From Arenimonas composti TR7-09 = DSM 18010 (GTDB lineage Bacteria > Pseudomonadota > Gammaproteobacteria > Xanthomonadales > Xanthomonadaceae): a stretch of 64,000 bases of DNA. The stretch spans positions 620,001-684,000 of the forward strand of contig NZ_AUFF01000001.1 in NCBI RefSeq assembly GCF_000426365.1, in the 5' to 3' direction. Under the pieces are notes generated by a model. The model had not been told where the DNA came from. It was given only the letters and a program-made list of their open reading frames with translations, and did no database searches. The position numbers were made by a program, and so were the translations under genes. Shown here in pieces: positions 22,890 through 32,294 of the stretch (position 1 is the stretch's first letter; every line of letters begins with the position of its first letter).

Positions 22890-24140
22890 TCAGAAACCGC
22901 GCAGCGGCACGACTTCGACGACGTCACCGGCGGCATAGTCGCGTGCGCCCTCGCCGAGCACCAGCAGGCAGTCGGCATCGGCGGCGCCGCGCAGGCGATG
23001 CGAACCGTCGGCGGGATCGGGGCGCACCTGCACGACGGCGTCGGCGCCGGATTCGAGCCGCCCGCGCAGGAATTCGAGCCGCGCATGCGCCTTCGCGAAC
23101 GGTGTCGCCAGCCGCGCGAACAGCCGCCGCCGCGGCGTCGCCAGCCCCTGCAGGCCGTCGAGCAGCGCCCTGCCCGGCCCGAGGAAGGTCGCCAGCACCG
23201 ACACCGGATTCCCCGGCAGGCCGAGCAGCAGCGCCTCGCCCAGGCCGGCGAACAGCAACGGCATGCCCGGCTTCATGCGCACCCGCCAGAAATGGATCTC
23301 GCCATGCTCGCGCAGCAGCGCCGGCAGATGGTCGCGGTCGCCGGCGGAAACGCCACCGCAGGTGATCACCACATCGAAGGAGAAGGCGGCATCGCGCAGC
23401 GCCGCCAGCATCGGGCCGGGACGGTCGGGCAGCACCGGCCAGGCGACCGGCTCCAGGCCCTCGGCCTGCAGCAGGGTCTGCAGCAGCGCGCGGTTGCTGT
23501 CGTAGATCCGGCCCGGTGCGAGCGGCTGCCCCGGCGGGCAGAGCTCGTCGCCGGTCGTGAACACCGCGACCGTCGGACGCCGGTAGAGCGGCAGATCGTG
23601 TCGGCCGACCGCCGCGGCGAGCCCGAGCTGGGCCGGCCCGAGCCGGGTCCCGGCGACGAGCACGCGGTCACCGGCCTGTACATCCTCGCCGGCCCGGCGC
23701 AGGTGGCGGCCGGGGCGCAGGCCACCGGCCTCGGTCGCGAACACCCGCTCGCCGTCGACGCGGGCGTTCTCGCGAATCAGCACCGCATCGGCACCCGCCG
23801 GCATCGGCGCGCCGGTGGTGATACGCGCGCACTCGCCCGCCGCCACCTGCAGGGCGAGATCGGCACCGGCGAACTGGTCGCCGACCAGGCGCAGGCCTTG
23901 CGTCCGCGCGCGTTCGGCATCGGCCGCGCGCAGCGCGAAGCCGTCCATCGCGGCATTGTCGAACGGCGGCAGCGCGACCCCGGCGACCACGTCTTCGGCG
24001 AGCACGCGGCCGGCGGCACGGGCCAGCGGCACCGTCTCGACCGGCAGGCGCCGGCGCGCGGCGACCGCGGCGATCATCGCCAACGCCTCGTCGTAGCCGA
24101 TGCGGTTCGGGAAGTCGGAACCGGTCTTCGCGTCATTCAC
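22890..24140 (-). CDS. moeA: Molybdopterin molybdenumtransferase
   Basis: Inserts molybdate into adenylated molybdopterin. The 416-residue protein has MoeA landmarks: PPFDNAAMDGFALRA, ITTGAPMPAGADAVL, VAVFTTGDEL, GRIYDSNRALL, ITCGGVSAGDRDHL and LGLPGNPVSV. The start is GTG 24140, overlapping the mobA TGA (GTGA). Order mobA-moeA-moeB suggests one cofactor operon, which would serve the molybdoenzyme MsrP encoded at 54 kb among others. Confidence 0.93.
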   Translation of the reverse strand: MNDAKTGSDFPNRIGYDEALAMIAAVAARRRLPVETVPLARAAGRVLAEDVVAGVALPPFDNAAMDGFALRAADAERARTQGLRLVGDQFAGADLALQVAAGECARITTGAPMPAGADAVLIRENARVDGERVFATEAGGLRPGRHLRRAGEDVQAGDRVLVAGTRLGPAQLGLAAAVGRHDLPLYRRPTVAVFTTGDELCPPGQPLAPGRIYDSNRALLQTLLQAEGLEPVAWPVLPDRPGPMLAALRDAAFSFDVVITCGGVSAGDRDHLPALLREHGEIHFWRVRMKPGMPLLFAGLGEALLLGLPGNPVSVLATFLGPGRALLDGLQGLATPRRRLFARLATPFAKAHARLEFLRGRLESGADAVVQVRPDPADGSHRLRGAADADCLLVLGEGARDYAAGDVVEVVPLRGF

Positions 24141-24703
24141 GGTTGCTGCAGGTCCTCGGGCGTGTTGCGGTTGCGCAGCGTCGCCGGCGCGATGTCGACG
24201 ACCGCAAGGTCCAGCGCGGCGACGAGGTCGCGCGCCGCGGCGTGCCCGGCATCGAGGGCGGAAGCCGCCGCCGTGCGCAGCGCCGGCACCGACCATAGCG
24301 CGACCAGCGGCTGCAGGCCGACCGCATCGGCGAGCACCGCACCGTTGCGGCGACGGGCGGCGTACAGCCGCGCCGCGAGATCACCGGGCAGGCCTTCGAC
24401 GTCGACCGGCACGGTCAGCAGCCAGGGCGTGCTGCAGGCATTCGCCAGGGCTTCCAGACCCGCGAGCGGCCCGGCGAAGCCCGGGCGCCGGTCGAACACC
24501 GGATGCAGGCCGAGCGCGGCGAAGCGCGGATCGGCGGACCGCGCCGACACCAGCACCGCGCCGGCGAAACCGGGAAAGCCGGCGAGACAGCGCTGCAACA
24601 GCGTGACGCCACCGACTTCGATCCAGGCCTTGTCGACGCCGCCCATCCGGCGGCCGCGGCCACCGGCGAGCACGCCCAGGCTCAGCGCCTGCGTCGCGGT
24701 CAC
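24137..24703 (-). CDS. mobA: Molybdenum cofactor guanylyltransferase
   Basis: Attaches GMP to Mo-molybdopterin to form the guanine-dinucleotide cofactor. The 188-residue protein opens with the nucleotidyltransferase motif [18 protein letters not shown], followed by [17 protein letters not shown] and [11 protein letters not shown] (DxD-like metal site reduced to DV). It begins at a GTG overlapping the der TGA (GTGA), so it is likely translated from the der transcript. The longer upstream frame is der read in another phase. Confidence 0.87.
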   Translation of the reverse strand: MTATQALSLGVLAGGRGRRMGGVDKAWIEVGGVTLLQRCLAGFPGFAGAVLVSARSADPRFAALGLHPVFDRRPGFAGPLAGLEALANACSTPWLLTVPVDVEGLPGDLAARLYAARRRNGAVLADAVGLQPLVALWSVPALRTAAASALDAGHAAARDLVAALDLAVVDIAPATLRNRNTPEDLQQP

Positions 24704-26100
24704 TTGCCGCGCTTGACGTGCCGGATCAGCCGCCGCTTGCGCGCGATCTGCCGCTCCGTCAGCACGTTCTTCTTGCCTTCGTAGGGGTTGTCGCCTTCCT
24801 TGAAGACGAAGCGGATCGGCGTGCCGATCAGGCGGAAGCGCTTGCGGAAGAAGTTCTCGAGATAGCGCCGGTAGCTTTCCGACAGCGTGCGCAGGCGGTT
24901 GCCGTGGACGATGAAGGTCGGCGGATTGCTGCCACCTGGATGCGCGAACTTCAGCTTCGCGGCATGGCCCCGCTGTACCGGCGGCGGGAAGCTCTGCACC
25001 GCGATTTCCAGCGCCTTCGTGACTTCGGCGGTGCTGAACTCGCGGGTCGCCGAGGCATGCGCGCGGTGGATCGCGCGGAACAGCTCGCGCAGGCCGGAGC
25101 CGTGCTTCGCCGAGATCTGCACGCGCTCGGCCCATTCGGCGAAGGACAGCTTGCGCGCCAGCAGGACCTGCGCCTGTTCCTTCTGGTAGGTGTCCTGGTT
25201 GTCCCACTTGTTGACCGCGATCACCAGGGCGCGGCCGGCGTCGAGCACGTGGCCGAGCACGGTGGCGTCCTGGTCGGTCACGCCTTCGCCGGCATCGAGC
25301 ATCACCACCGCGACCTGGCAGTCCTCGATGGCCTGCAGGGTCTTGAAGGCGCTGAACTTCTCGACCGCTTCCTCGACCCTGGCGCGGCGGCGCAGGCCGG
25401 CGGTATCGATCAGGCGGTAATCACGGCCGTCGCGGCTCAGGTCGACCGCGATCGAGTCGCGGGTCGTGCCAGGCACGTCGGAGGCGATCATGCGCTCCTC
25501 GCCGAGCAGGCGGTTCACCAGCGTCGACTTGCCGACATTCGGGCGGCCGATGAAGGCGATGCGGATGCGGCCCGGATCCTCCCCGTCCGCCTCGGGCTCC
25601 GCGACTTCGGGCAGTTCGGGCACGATCGCGTCGATCAGCTCCGGCACGCCGCGCTGGTGCGCCGCGGCGACCGGGATCACCTTCGTCGCGCCGAAACGCG
25701 CGTACTCGGCGAGCGCGGCGGCGATGTCGATGCCGTCGGTCTTGTTGACGACCAGGAAGAAGCCGCGGCCGGAGCGGCGCAGCCAGGCCAGGATCTCCTC
25801 GTCGAGCGAGGACGGACCTTCGCGGCCGTCGACGACGAACAGCACCAGTTCGGCTTCCTCGACCGCGGCGCGCGCCTGGCGCGCGGTGGCGCCGGCCAGG
25901 CCTTCTTCCTCACCGCTGAGGCCGCCGGTGTCGACCAGGCCGAAGGGACGCATTCCTTCGCGGCGGCAGACGCCGTAGTGGCGATCGCGGGTGACGCCGG
26001 GCTCGTCGTGGACGAGGGCGTCGCGGCTGCGCGTCAGCGCATTGAACAGCGTGGATTTGCCGACGTTCGGTCGGCCGACGAGCGCGACCAGCGGCAACAT
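24700..26100 (-). CDS. der: Ribosome biogenesis GTPase Der (EngA)
   Basis: Double-GTPase needed for 50S subunit maturation. G domain 1 has [18 protein letters not shown] and NKTD. G domain 2 has [21 protein letters not shown] and NKWD. The KH-like C-terminus includes [10 protein letters not shown] and the Lys/Arg-rich end. The 466-residue length is standard. It ends the ndk-to-der block and is coupled to mobA by a GTGA overlap, an unusual junction between ribosome assembly and Mo-cofactor synthesis. Confidence 0.97.
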   Translation of the reverse strand: MLPLVALVGRPNVGKSTLFNALTRSRDALVHDEPGVTRDRHYGVCRREGMRPFGLVDTGGLSGEEEGLAGATARQARAAVEEAELVLFVVDGREGPSSLDEEILAWLRRSGRGFFLVVNKTDGIDIAAALAEYARFGATKVIPVAAAHQRGVPELIDAIVPELPEVAEPEADGEDPGRIRIAFIGRPNVGKSTLVNRLLGEERMIASDVPGTTRDSIAVDLSRDGRDYRLIDTAGLRRRARVEEAVEKFSAFKTLQAIEDCQVAVVMLDAGEGVTDQDATVLGHVLDAGRALVIAVNKWDNQDTYQKEQAQVLLARKLSFAEWAERVQISAKHGSGLRELFRAIHRAHASATREFSTAEVTKALEIAVQSFPPPVQRGHAAKLKFAHPGGSNPPTFIVHGNRLRTLSESYRRYLENFFRKRFRLIGTPIRFVFKEGDNPYEGKKNVLTERQIARKRRLIRHVKRGK

Positions 26101-26116
26101 GCGATGGACTCCAGGA

Positions 26117-27340
26117 TCACTGCGGCTGCGGGAAGGCGATCAGCTCGCCCTCCGCGGTGACCGCGACCAGCACGCCGGACGCCGACACCTGCGGGGTGCC
26201 GAGGATCGGCGCGCGCTCGATGCGCCGGCGACCGGCGAGGGTGCCGTCCGACAGGCGCAGCCAGTGCAGATAGCCTTCGATGTCGCCGACGACCACGTAA
26301 TCGCCCTGCACCGCCGGCGTCGTCAGCCAGCGGCGCGCCAGCGCGTCCTGCTTCCACAGCGCGGCGCCGGAATTGCGGTCGAGCGCCCAGACGTTGCCGT
26401 CCGGATCGGCGACGAGCAGGCGGTCCGACAGCAGGGTCAGGCCGCCGTAGCTGCCGATGTCGCGGTTCCACAGCGGGCGGCCGCTGTCGCTGGCCAGCGC
26501 CATCATCATGCCGTGGTAGCTCACGGCGTAGAGCTCGTTGAGGCCGAGCTGCATCTCGCCGTCGACGTCGGCCAGGCGCTCGAGGTCGTTGCGGCCTTCC
26601 GGCGGCGCGATCAGCTGTTCCCAGGCCAGGGCGCCGTCGAGGGCGCGCAGCGCGACGATGCTGCCGTCGTCGTAACCGAGGTAGACCAGGCCACCGCCCT
26701 CGATCGGCGCGCCGTTGCCGCGCACGCTGAGGTTGGGCAGGCCGCGGTCGAAGACCCACTTGCGCGAGCCGTCATGGCCATTGAGGCCGAACACGCGACC
26801 GTCGCCGCTGCGCACGACGATCAGGCCGCCGGCCGTCACCAGCGGCGACGCGAGGACTTCCGAGGTGACGCGGGTGCGCCAGCGCTCGGCGCCGGTGTCG
26901 GCGTCGAGGGCCACCACTTCGCCGTTGCGGCCACCGGCGACGACCATGCCGTTGCCCAGGCCGGGGCCGCCGCTGAGGCCGCCGTCGCGGATGCCCTTCT
27001 TCCAGAACGACAGGCGGCTGCCGCTGCGGGTGACCTCGACCGCGGCCGAATCCCACAGGGTGCGGCCGGTCGCGAGGTCGAGGGCGAGCACGCGGCCCTC
27101 GTCGTTCGACACGAATACGCGCTCGCCGTCGATCGCGGCGCGCTGGCGCAGGCCCTGGCGGGCACGACCGTCACCGAGATTGCGGCTCCAGGCGGCGTCG
27201 ACGCGGATCGGATTGGCGATCTCGACCAGTTCGGCGGGTTCGAGCGCCTTCTTCTTGTCGCTCGAGAACCAGCCCTTGATGGTGGCGCAGCCGGTCGCGA
27301 AGACGAGCAGGAAGATGACGAGGAGAATGCGACGGGTCAT
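26117..27340 (-). CDS. bamB: Outer-membrane assembly lipoprotein BamB
   Basis: Beta-propeller subunit of the BAM complex that inserts outer-membrane proteins. The lipoprotein signal peptide [18 protein letters not shown] ends in an ATGC lipobox, and PQQ-like WD repeats ([34 protein letters not shown]) fill residues about 50-400. The length is 407 residues. The gene is 4 bp after yfgM and 16 bp before der, the conserved order. Confidence 0.95.
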   Translation of the reverse strand: MTRRILLVIFLLVFATGCATIKGWFSSDKKKALEPAELVEIANPIRVDAAWSRNLGDGRARQGLRQRAAIDGERVFVSNDEGRVLALDLATGRTLWDSAAVEVTRSGSRLSFWKKGIRDGGLSGGPGLGNGMVVAGGRNGEVVALDADTGAERWRTRVTSEVLASPLVTAGGLIVVRSGDGRVFGLNGHDGSRKWVFDRGLPNLSVRGNGAPIEGGGLVYLGYDDGSIVALRALDGALAWEQLIAPPEGRNDLERLADVDGEMQLGLNELYAVSYHGMMMALASDSGRPLWNRDIGSYGGLTLLSDRLLVADPDGNVWALDRNSGAALWKQDALARRWLTTPAVQGDYVVVGDIEGYLHWLRLSDGTLAGRRRIERAPILGTPQVSASGVLVAVTAEGELIAFPQPQ

Positions 27341-27344
27341 GCGG

Positions 27345-27995
27345 TCAGGCCTCCGGGCCGGCGGTCGGCGCGCCGCCCGCCTCGGTGAGTTTGAGTTCGA
27401 CGATGCCGCGCAGCTGGGCGGCGACATCCAGCGCGACCAGCGCGCGGTTGTAGGCGTCCCGGGCGGCGTCACGGTTGCCGCGCGCCAGCTCGGCGTCGCC
27501 ACGCAGTTCGGCGGCGAGGGCCGGATAGGCGTCCTCGACGGCGGCATCGAGCCGCGCCAGCGCGGCGTCGGCCTTGCCGGATTCGAGCAGCAGGCGCGCC
27601 GCACGCAGCTGGCAGAGCGCGCGCAGGGTCGGGTCGATGCCGTCGGCCGGCGCGGCGTCGAGGGCGGCCACCGCCTCGTCGAACTTGCCCTGCTTCTGCA
27701 GCGCATCCGCCTGGCGCAGCGCCGCCAGCGTCGCGTAAGGCAGGGTCGGGAATTCGGTCTGCAGCACGCTCAGGTGCGCCTTCGCCTTGTTCTCCTCGCC
27801 GGCCTCGAGCGCCTTCGAGAACGCATGGAATTCGGTCGCGGCGAGGTACTTGGCCTGTTCGCCGCGGTCCTGCCACCAGTTCCAGCCGAGCAGGCAGGCC
27901 AGGCCGAGGGCGACGCCGCCGACCAGCGAGGAGCCGTTTTCGCGCAGCCAGGCGCGAACGCGTTCGCCCTGTTCGTATTCGTCGGTGTGATCCAT
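27345..27995 (-). CDS. yfgM: YfgM-family ancillary SecYEG-translocon protein (TPR-like)
   Basis: The 216-residue single-pass inner-membrane protein has a short cytoplasmic start (MDHTDEYEQGERVRAWLREN), one transmembrane helix (SLVGGVALGLACLLGW, about 23-40) and a periplasmic TPR-like helical domain. YfgM works with PpiD at the Sec translocon. Its place directly before bamB matches other gammaproteobacteria. In E. coli the preceding genes are ispG and hisS, which are absent here. Confidence 0.9.
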   Translation of the reverse strand: MDHTDEYEQGERVRAWLRENGSSLVGGVALGLACLLGWNWWQDRGEQAKYLAATEFHAFSKALEAGEENKAKAHLSVLQTEFPTLPYATLAALRQADALQKQGKFDEAVAALDAAPADGIDPTLRALCQLRAARLLLESGKADAALARLDAAVEDAYPALAAELRGDAELARGNRDAARDAYNRALVALDVAAQLRGIVELKLTEAGGAPTAGPEA

Positions 27996-28075
27996 GAAGT
28001 ATTCGATTCCGGCCCGCGCGCGTGGCGCGGGCGATGTCTACGGGATGCTCGGGCGGCCGCGCGGGCGGCCGACGA

Positions 28076-28963
28076 TCAGTGGGCAGCCGGCGCCGGCTGG
28101 CCGTCGGAGGATACCGCAAAGCGGGCCACGTTCGCCGAGCGGAACGGCGCGAGATCGACCTCGCGACCGGCGTGGCGGACGTCGACGGCGTCGGCATTGC
28201 CGAGGGTGATGCGGGCCACGCGGCCGGCGTCGTAGCGGCGCTCGGCACCGGCGCCGACCAGGCCGCGCTCGATCCGCTCGCCGTTCGCACCGACGACGTC
28301 GACCCAGCTCTCGCCGCGGAAATGCAGCACCAGCGCGGCGGTGTCGGCGGCGGCGCCCGGGAACGGCGCCAGCGAGGCGAGCACCGGGTTCGCCGCCGGT
28401 GCCTCGTCGCGAACCACCGGCGCCGCGATCTCCGGCGCACGCATCGGCCCGTCGGTGATCTCCACCGCCGCGGCGGCCGCGGCCGCGCCGGCTCCGGCGA
28501 CCATGAGCTCGGCCGGCGGCGCGCCGGCGTCGAGGGTCAGTTCGCGCACGTCGGCGCGCGTCTGGTAGTGCCGGGCGACCAGCCACACCGGGACCACGAG
28601 CACGGCCGTCATCACCAGGTACACGCCGTTGCGCAGCAGCACGTCGACGGTGTGGCGCATCCGCGAGCGCGACGACATCGGCGCGAGCGCCGGGGCTTCC
28701 GGCTGCAGGCTCTCGACCTGGACCAGCAGGTGTTCGGGCAGGCCGAGCAGGCGCAGGTAGCTGCCGAGGTAGCTGCGCAGGTAGATGCGGGCGCCGAGGC
28801 GTGACCATTCCTCGCGCTCCATCGCCTCGACGACGGCGGACGGCAGGCGCAGCTGCGCGGCCACCTGTTCGACGCGCAGGCCGGCCTTCTCGCGGGCGCG
28901 GCGCAGCTGCACGCCGAGGGGATCCTGGAACAGCGCCGGCTGCAGCGGATTCGCGGCGTTCAT
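28076..28963 (-). CDS. rodZ: RodZ-like cytoskeletal protein (HTH, one TM, C-terminal DUF4115)
   Basis: Links the MreB cytoskeleton to the membrane. The 295-residue protein has an N-terminal Xre-type helix-turn-helix (LGVQLRRAREKAGLRVEQVA, about 17-85), a transmembrane helix (YLVMTAVLVVPVWLVA, about 118-137), an Ala-rich periplasmic linker and a C-terminal beta domain with SWVDVVGANGERI. ATG 28963 overlaps the pilW stop (ATGA). Confidence 0.9.
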   Translation of the reverse strand: MNAANPLQPALFQDPLGVQLRRAREKAGLRVEQVAAQLRLPSAVVEAMEREEWSRLGARIYLRSYLGSYLRLLGLPEHLLVQVESLQPEAPALAPMSSRSRMRHTVDVLLRNGVYLVMTAVLVVPVWLVARHYQTRADVRELTLDAGAPPAELMVAGAGAAAAAAAVEITDGPMRAPEIAAPVVRDEAPAANPVLASLAPFPGAAADTAALVLHFRGESWVDVVGANGERIERGLVGAGAERRYDAGRVARITLGNADAVDVRHAGREVDLAPFRSANVARFAVSSDGQPAPAAH

Positions 28964-29736
28964 CGACCACCCTCCGCGCCCGGCCGGTAGCCCGGGTGTT
29001 CGGCGGCGAGGCGGCCGCGGTAACGCGCGGCGGCCTGGGCATCGCCGGCGGCCTGCTCGATGCGGGCCGCCAGGTCGAGCAGTTCCGGGCCGGTATCGCC
29101 GAGGGCGTCGCGGCGCTGGAAGAAGGCGCGCGCGCCGAGGAAGTCGCCACGGGCGAACTGCACCCGCGCCATCAGCTCGAGCAGGCGCGGATCCTGCGGC
29201 TTCAGCGCCAGTCCGGCGCGCAGGTAGTCCGCGGCCTTCTCGTTGTCGCCGGCCTCGAAGGCGCATTTGCCGGCATTGAAGAAAGCGCGCTCGCGCTGCC
29301 CGAAGAAGCGGTCGTCGGCAGCACGACGCAGCAGCGCCTCGCCTTCGGCACGCTTGCCGGCACCGCAGAGGAAGGCGCCATTGGCGTTCAGCACATGGCC
29401 GGCATCGGGCGCCAGCGCGAGCGCGCGGGCGAAATGCCGGCCGGCCTCGGCCGGATCGCCGGCGCGGTCATGGATCATGCCCAGGACGATCTGCACGTCG
29501 GGCGACCCGGGGTCGCTGCGCTCGGCGCGGCGGGCGCGCGACAGGGCCTGGTCGAGTTCGCCGCTGGTCAGGTAGCTCTGCGCCAGCTGCAGGTTGGCCA
29601 GGCCGGTGGAGCTCATCGTGCCCTCGGGGTCGCGCGGATAATTGCCGCCACCCCCCGGGGTCGCGCACGCGGCGAGCGCGGACGCCAGCGCCAACGGCGC
29701 CAGCAACCGCAGCGGCCGCCTCGACTCATGCCGCAT
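28960..29736 (-). CDS. pilW: Type IV pilus biogenesis/stability lipoprotein PilW (PilF)
   Basis: TPR lipoprotein that helps the PilQ secretin reach the outer membrane. The 258-residue protein has a lipoprotein signal ([11 protein letters not shown], lipobox LAAC) and about six TPR helices pairs, starting [19 protein letters not shown]. Overlaps rlmN by 11 bp and rodZ by 4 bp. The neighbourhood is conserved even in bacteria where pilin genes are elsewhere; none are in this window. Confidence 0.9.
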   Translation of the reverse strand: MRHESRRPLRLLAPLALASALAACATPGGGGNYPRDPEGTMSSTGLANLQLAQSYLTSGELDQALSRARRAERSDPGSPDVQIVLGMIHDRAGDPAEAGRHFARALALAPDAGHVLNANGAFLCGAGKRAEGEALLRRAADDRFFGQRERAFFNAGKCAFEAGDNEKAADYLRAGLALKPQDPRLLELMARVQFARGDFLGARAFFQRRDALGDTGPELLDLAARIEQAAGDAQAAARYRGRLAAEHPGYRPGAEGGR

Positions 29737-30925
29737 CGGAAACTCCTCTGGCTTCGAGCTTGCGTCGGAAATCGGATTGCCGGCGGGTGCGGTCCATCAC
29801 CTGCCCCTTGAGCTGGCCACAGGCGGCGTCGATGTCGTCGCCGCGGGTGCGGCGCACCATCGTCAGCACCTGCTGGTCGAGCAGGATTTTCTGGAACGCG
29901 CGGACGTCGGCGTCTTCCGGCCGTTCGAAGCGGGTGCCGTCGAACGGGTTGAACGGGATCAGGTTGACCTTGGCGGCGTCGGCGCGCTGCACGCGGGCGT
30001 CGAACTTCTTCATCAGCCGGGCCAGCGCGCGGGCGTGTTCGGGGCGGTCGTTGACGCCCTTCATCAGCGTGTATTCGAAGGTGATGGAGGTGCGCGGCTT
30101 GCGCTGCGCGTAGCGCACGCAGGAGTCCATCAGCTCGGCGATCGGGTACTTGCGGTTCAGCGGCACCAGGCTGGTGCGCAGCTCGTCCTCGGGCGCGTGC
30201 AGGGAGACCGCGAGCGAGACGTCGCTGACCTCGGACAGCCGGTCGATCATCGGCACCAGGCCGGCGGTCGAAAGGGTGACGCGCTTGTTGGCGAGGCCGA
30301 AGCCGTTGTCGTCGCGCATCAGGCTCATCGCCCGCACGACGTTGTCGAAGTTCAGCAGCGGCTCGCCCATGCCCATCATCACGACGTTCGTGAGCTTGCG
30401 TTCGATGTGGGCGCGGTTGCCGAGGTGCTTCGAGGCCGTCCACACCTGGCCGATGATCTCGGCGGTGGACAGGTTGCGGTTGAAACCCTGGGTGGCGGTG
30501 CTGCAGAACTGGCAGTTGAGGCCGCAGCCGACCTGGCTCGACACGCACAGCGTGCCGCGGCCCTTGTCGGGAATGAAGACGGTCTCGATGGCGTTGCTGG
30601 CATCCATGCCGAGCAGCCACTTGTGGGTGCCGTCGGCGGAGCCCTTGTCGAAGACCACCGCCGGCGGCCGGATCTCGCAGCTTTCCTCGAGCCGGGCACG
30701 CAGCGCCTTGCCGACGTCGGTCATTTCCGCGAAGTCGGTGACGTGACGGTGGTAGATCCACTTCATGATCTGGTGGGCGCGGAAGCGCTTCTCGCCGAGG
30801 GTCTCGGCGAAGAAGCGCTCCATGCCCTCGCGGTCCAGGTCGAACAGGTTCAGCCGCGACGGCGCCGCCGCGGCCTCGGCCGTCGGCAGCACCTGCACGG
30901 GGATCTGGCGTTCGTCCTGGCTCAC
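29726..30925 (-). CDS. rlmN: Dual-specificity RNA methyltransferase RlmN
   Basis: Radical-SAM enzyme that methylates A2503 of 23S rRNA and A37 of some tRNAs. The Fe-S motif CGLNCQFC is present, as are [13 protein letters not shown] and [15 protein letters not shown]-terminal Cys (DIDAACGQL) corresponds to the methylated catalytic Cys. The start is GTG 30925, giving 399 residues; the frame runs further upstream through ndk in another phase. It follows ndk by 8 bp. Confidence 0.95.
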   Translation of the reverse strand: MSQDERQIPVQVLPTAEAAAAPSRLNLFDLDREGMERFFAETLGEKRFRAHQIMKWIYHRHVTDFAEMTDVGKALRARLEESCEIRPPAVVFDKGSADGTHKWLLGMDASNAIETVFIPDKGRGTLCVSSQVGCGLNCQFCSTATQGFNRNLSTAEIIGQVWTASKHLGNRAHIERKLTNVVMMGMGEPLLNFDNVVRAMSLMRDDNGFGLANKRVTLSTAGLVPMIDRLSEVSDVSLAVSLHAPEDELRTSLVPLNRKYPIAELMDSCVRYAQRKPRTSITFEYTLMKGVNDRPEHARALARLMKKFDARVQRADAAKVNLIPFNPFDGTRFERPEDADVRAFQKILLDQQVLTMVRRTRGDDIDAACGQLKGQVMDRTRRQSDFRRKLEARGVSDAA

Positions 30926-30933
30926 GGCATCAC

Positions 30934-31359
30934 TCAGCGCGGGCAGACTTCGGTGGCCGGGAAGAAGTAGGCGATCTCGATCGCGGCGTTCTCCAGGCTG
31001 TCGGAACCGTGCACGGCGTTGGCGTCGATCGACTCGGCGAAGTCGGCGCGGATCGTGCCCGGCGCGGCGTCCTTCGGATTGGTGGCGCCCATCAGCTCGC
31101 GGTTCTTCGCGACGGCGTTCTCGCCCTCGAGCACCTGGATCATCACCGGGCCCGAGGTCATGAACTCGACCAGCGCGCGGAAGAACGGGCGCTCCTTGTG
31201 CACGGCGTAGAAGCCCTCGGCTTCCTTGGTCGACAGGTGCTTCATCTTCGCGGCGACGACCTTCAGGCCGGCCTTCTCGAAGCGGGTGTAGATCTCGCCG
31301 ATGACGTTCTTGGCGACCGCGTCCGGCTTGATGATCGAAATGGTGCGCTCCAGCGCCAT
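30934..31359 (-). CDS. ndk: Nucleoside diphosphate kinase
   Basis: Equilibrates nucleoside triphosphate pools by ping-pong phosphotransfer. The 141-residue protein starts [18 protein letters not shown] and has the active-site histidine in NAVHGSDS. It is first in the ndk-rlmN-pilW-rodZ-yfgM-bamB-der series. The upstream 243-bp gap to the divergent TetR gene must hold its promoter; TACAAT on the minus strand (31397-31402) is a plausible -10, without a clear -35. Confidence 0.97.
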   Translation of the reverse strand: MALERTISIIKPDAVAKNVIGEIYTRFEKAGLKVVAAKMKHLSTKEAEGFYAVHKERPFFRALVEFMTSGPVMIQVLEGENAVAKNRELMGATNPKDAAPGTIRADFAESIDANAVHGSDSLENAAIEIAYFFPATEVCPR

Positions 31360-31602
31360 GTGTCACTCCGTGGTTTTCGGGGTTGTGGGAGCCGGTGATT
31401 GTAGCGCGAAAAGTCCGTAACCATGCGGGTTTAGCGCAAATCCCTGCAAAGGTCCAGAAGGAATTGGCCGCTGCCGGGCACCGACCACGTTGGCCCGGCC
31501 CCCGCCCGATACCGGGGGTGCGTTTCAATCGGGCATTTGACGGCGGCCGGGCCACCCGCTCACACTCGCCAACACCCGTTTGAAGCAGGTGCTGGAACCG
31601 CC

Positions 31603-32223
31603 ATGTCGACGAGCCACTTCAACACCAAGGAAAGGATCCTCGGCGCCGCCGAGGAGCTGTTCGCCCAGCACGGCTTTTCCGGCACCTCCCTGCGTGAGGT
31701 CACCAGCCGCGCCGACGTGAACATCGCCGCGGTGAACTACCACTTCGGCAGCAAGGAGAACCTGGTCAACGAAGTCTTCCGCCGCCGCATGGACGAGATG
31801 AGCGAGCGCCGTCTCGGCCTGCTGCGCCAGGCCCAGGAAGAGCGCCCGGGCGATCTCGAGGCCATCCTCGCCGCCTTCATCGAGCCGCCGCTGGCGCTGA
31901 CGATCGACCACCGCGGCGGCTCCGCCTTCGTGCGCGTGCTGGCGCGCGCCTTCGCCGAGAAGAACGACCGCCTGCGCAAGTTCCTGTCCGACAACTACGG
32001 CCACGTACTGCGCGAATTCGCCAAGGCGATCGGCACCGCGCTGCCGGAACTGCCGAAGGAGGACCTGTACTGGCGCCTCGACTTCACCGCCGGCGCCCTG
32101 ACCTATGCGATGGCCGACTTCGGCCTGATCAAGCGCCCGGCCGGGGTGTCCGAGAAGGCGCACTGCGAGAAGGCCGCGCGCGCCCTGATCCGTTTCGCGG
32201 CCGCCGGCCTGCGCGCCGGCTGA
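31603..32223 (+). CDS. TetR-family regulator, probable fatty-acid-responsive repressor
   Basis: The 206-residue protein has an N-terminal helix-turn-helix: [20 protein letters not shown], then [25 protein letters not shown]. The C-terminal ligand domain has [16 protein letters not shown]. It resembles the PsrA/FadR-type TetR repressors that control beta-oxidation. It lies 71 bp upstream of the fadN-like gene on the same strand, which supports that role. ATG 31603 is preferred; a longer in-frame start at 31537 falls in what looks like promoter sequence (TTGACG there). Confidence 0.85.
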   Translation: MSTSHFNTKERILGAAEELFAQHGFSGTSLREVTSRADVNIAAVNYHFGSKENLVNEVFRRRMDEMSERRLGLLRQAQEERPGDLEAILAAFIEPPLALTIDHRGGSAFVRVLARAFAEKNDRLRKFLSDNYGHVLREFAKAIGTALPELPKEDLYWRLDFTAGALTYAMADFGLIKRPAGVSEKAHCEKAARALIRFAAAGLRAG

Positions 32224-32294
32224 CCCGCTTTTTCCGCGCGTTTCAGCGCGCGTTCGCAACCCGATCCACGACTTTTCGCAAACCGGAGCACCCC

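Noticed and set aside
24718-26160. A 480-codon plus-strand frame opposite der
   Set aside because: Low-complexity His/Asp/Arg-rich translation antisense to the well-conserved der gene; typical shadow in high-GC DNA.
31537-31565. TTGACG-17-TCACAC as a promoter for the TetR gene at 31603
   Set aside because: The -10 match is poor and I could not find a supporting operator; left out of the feature list.
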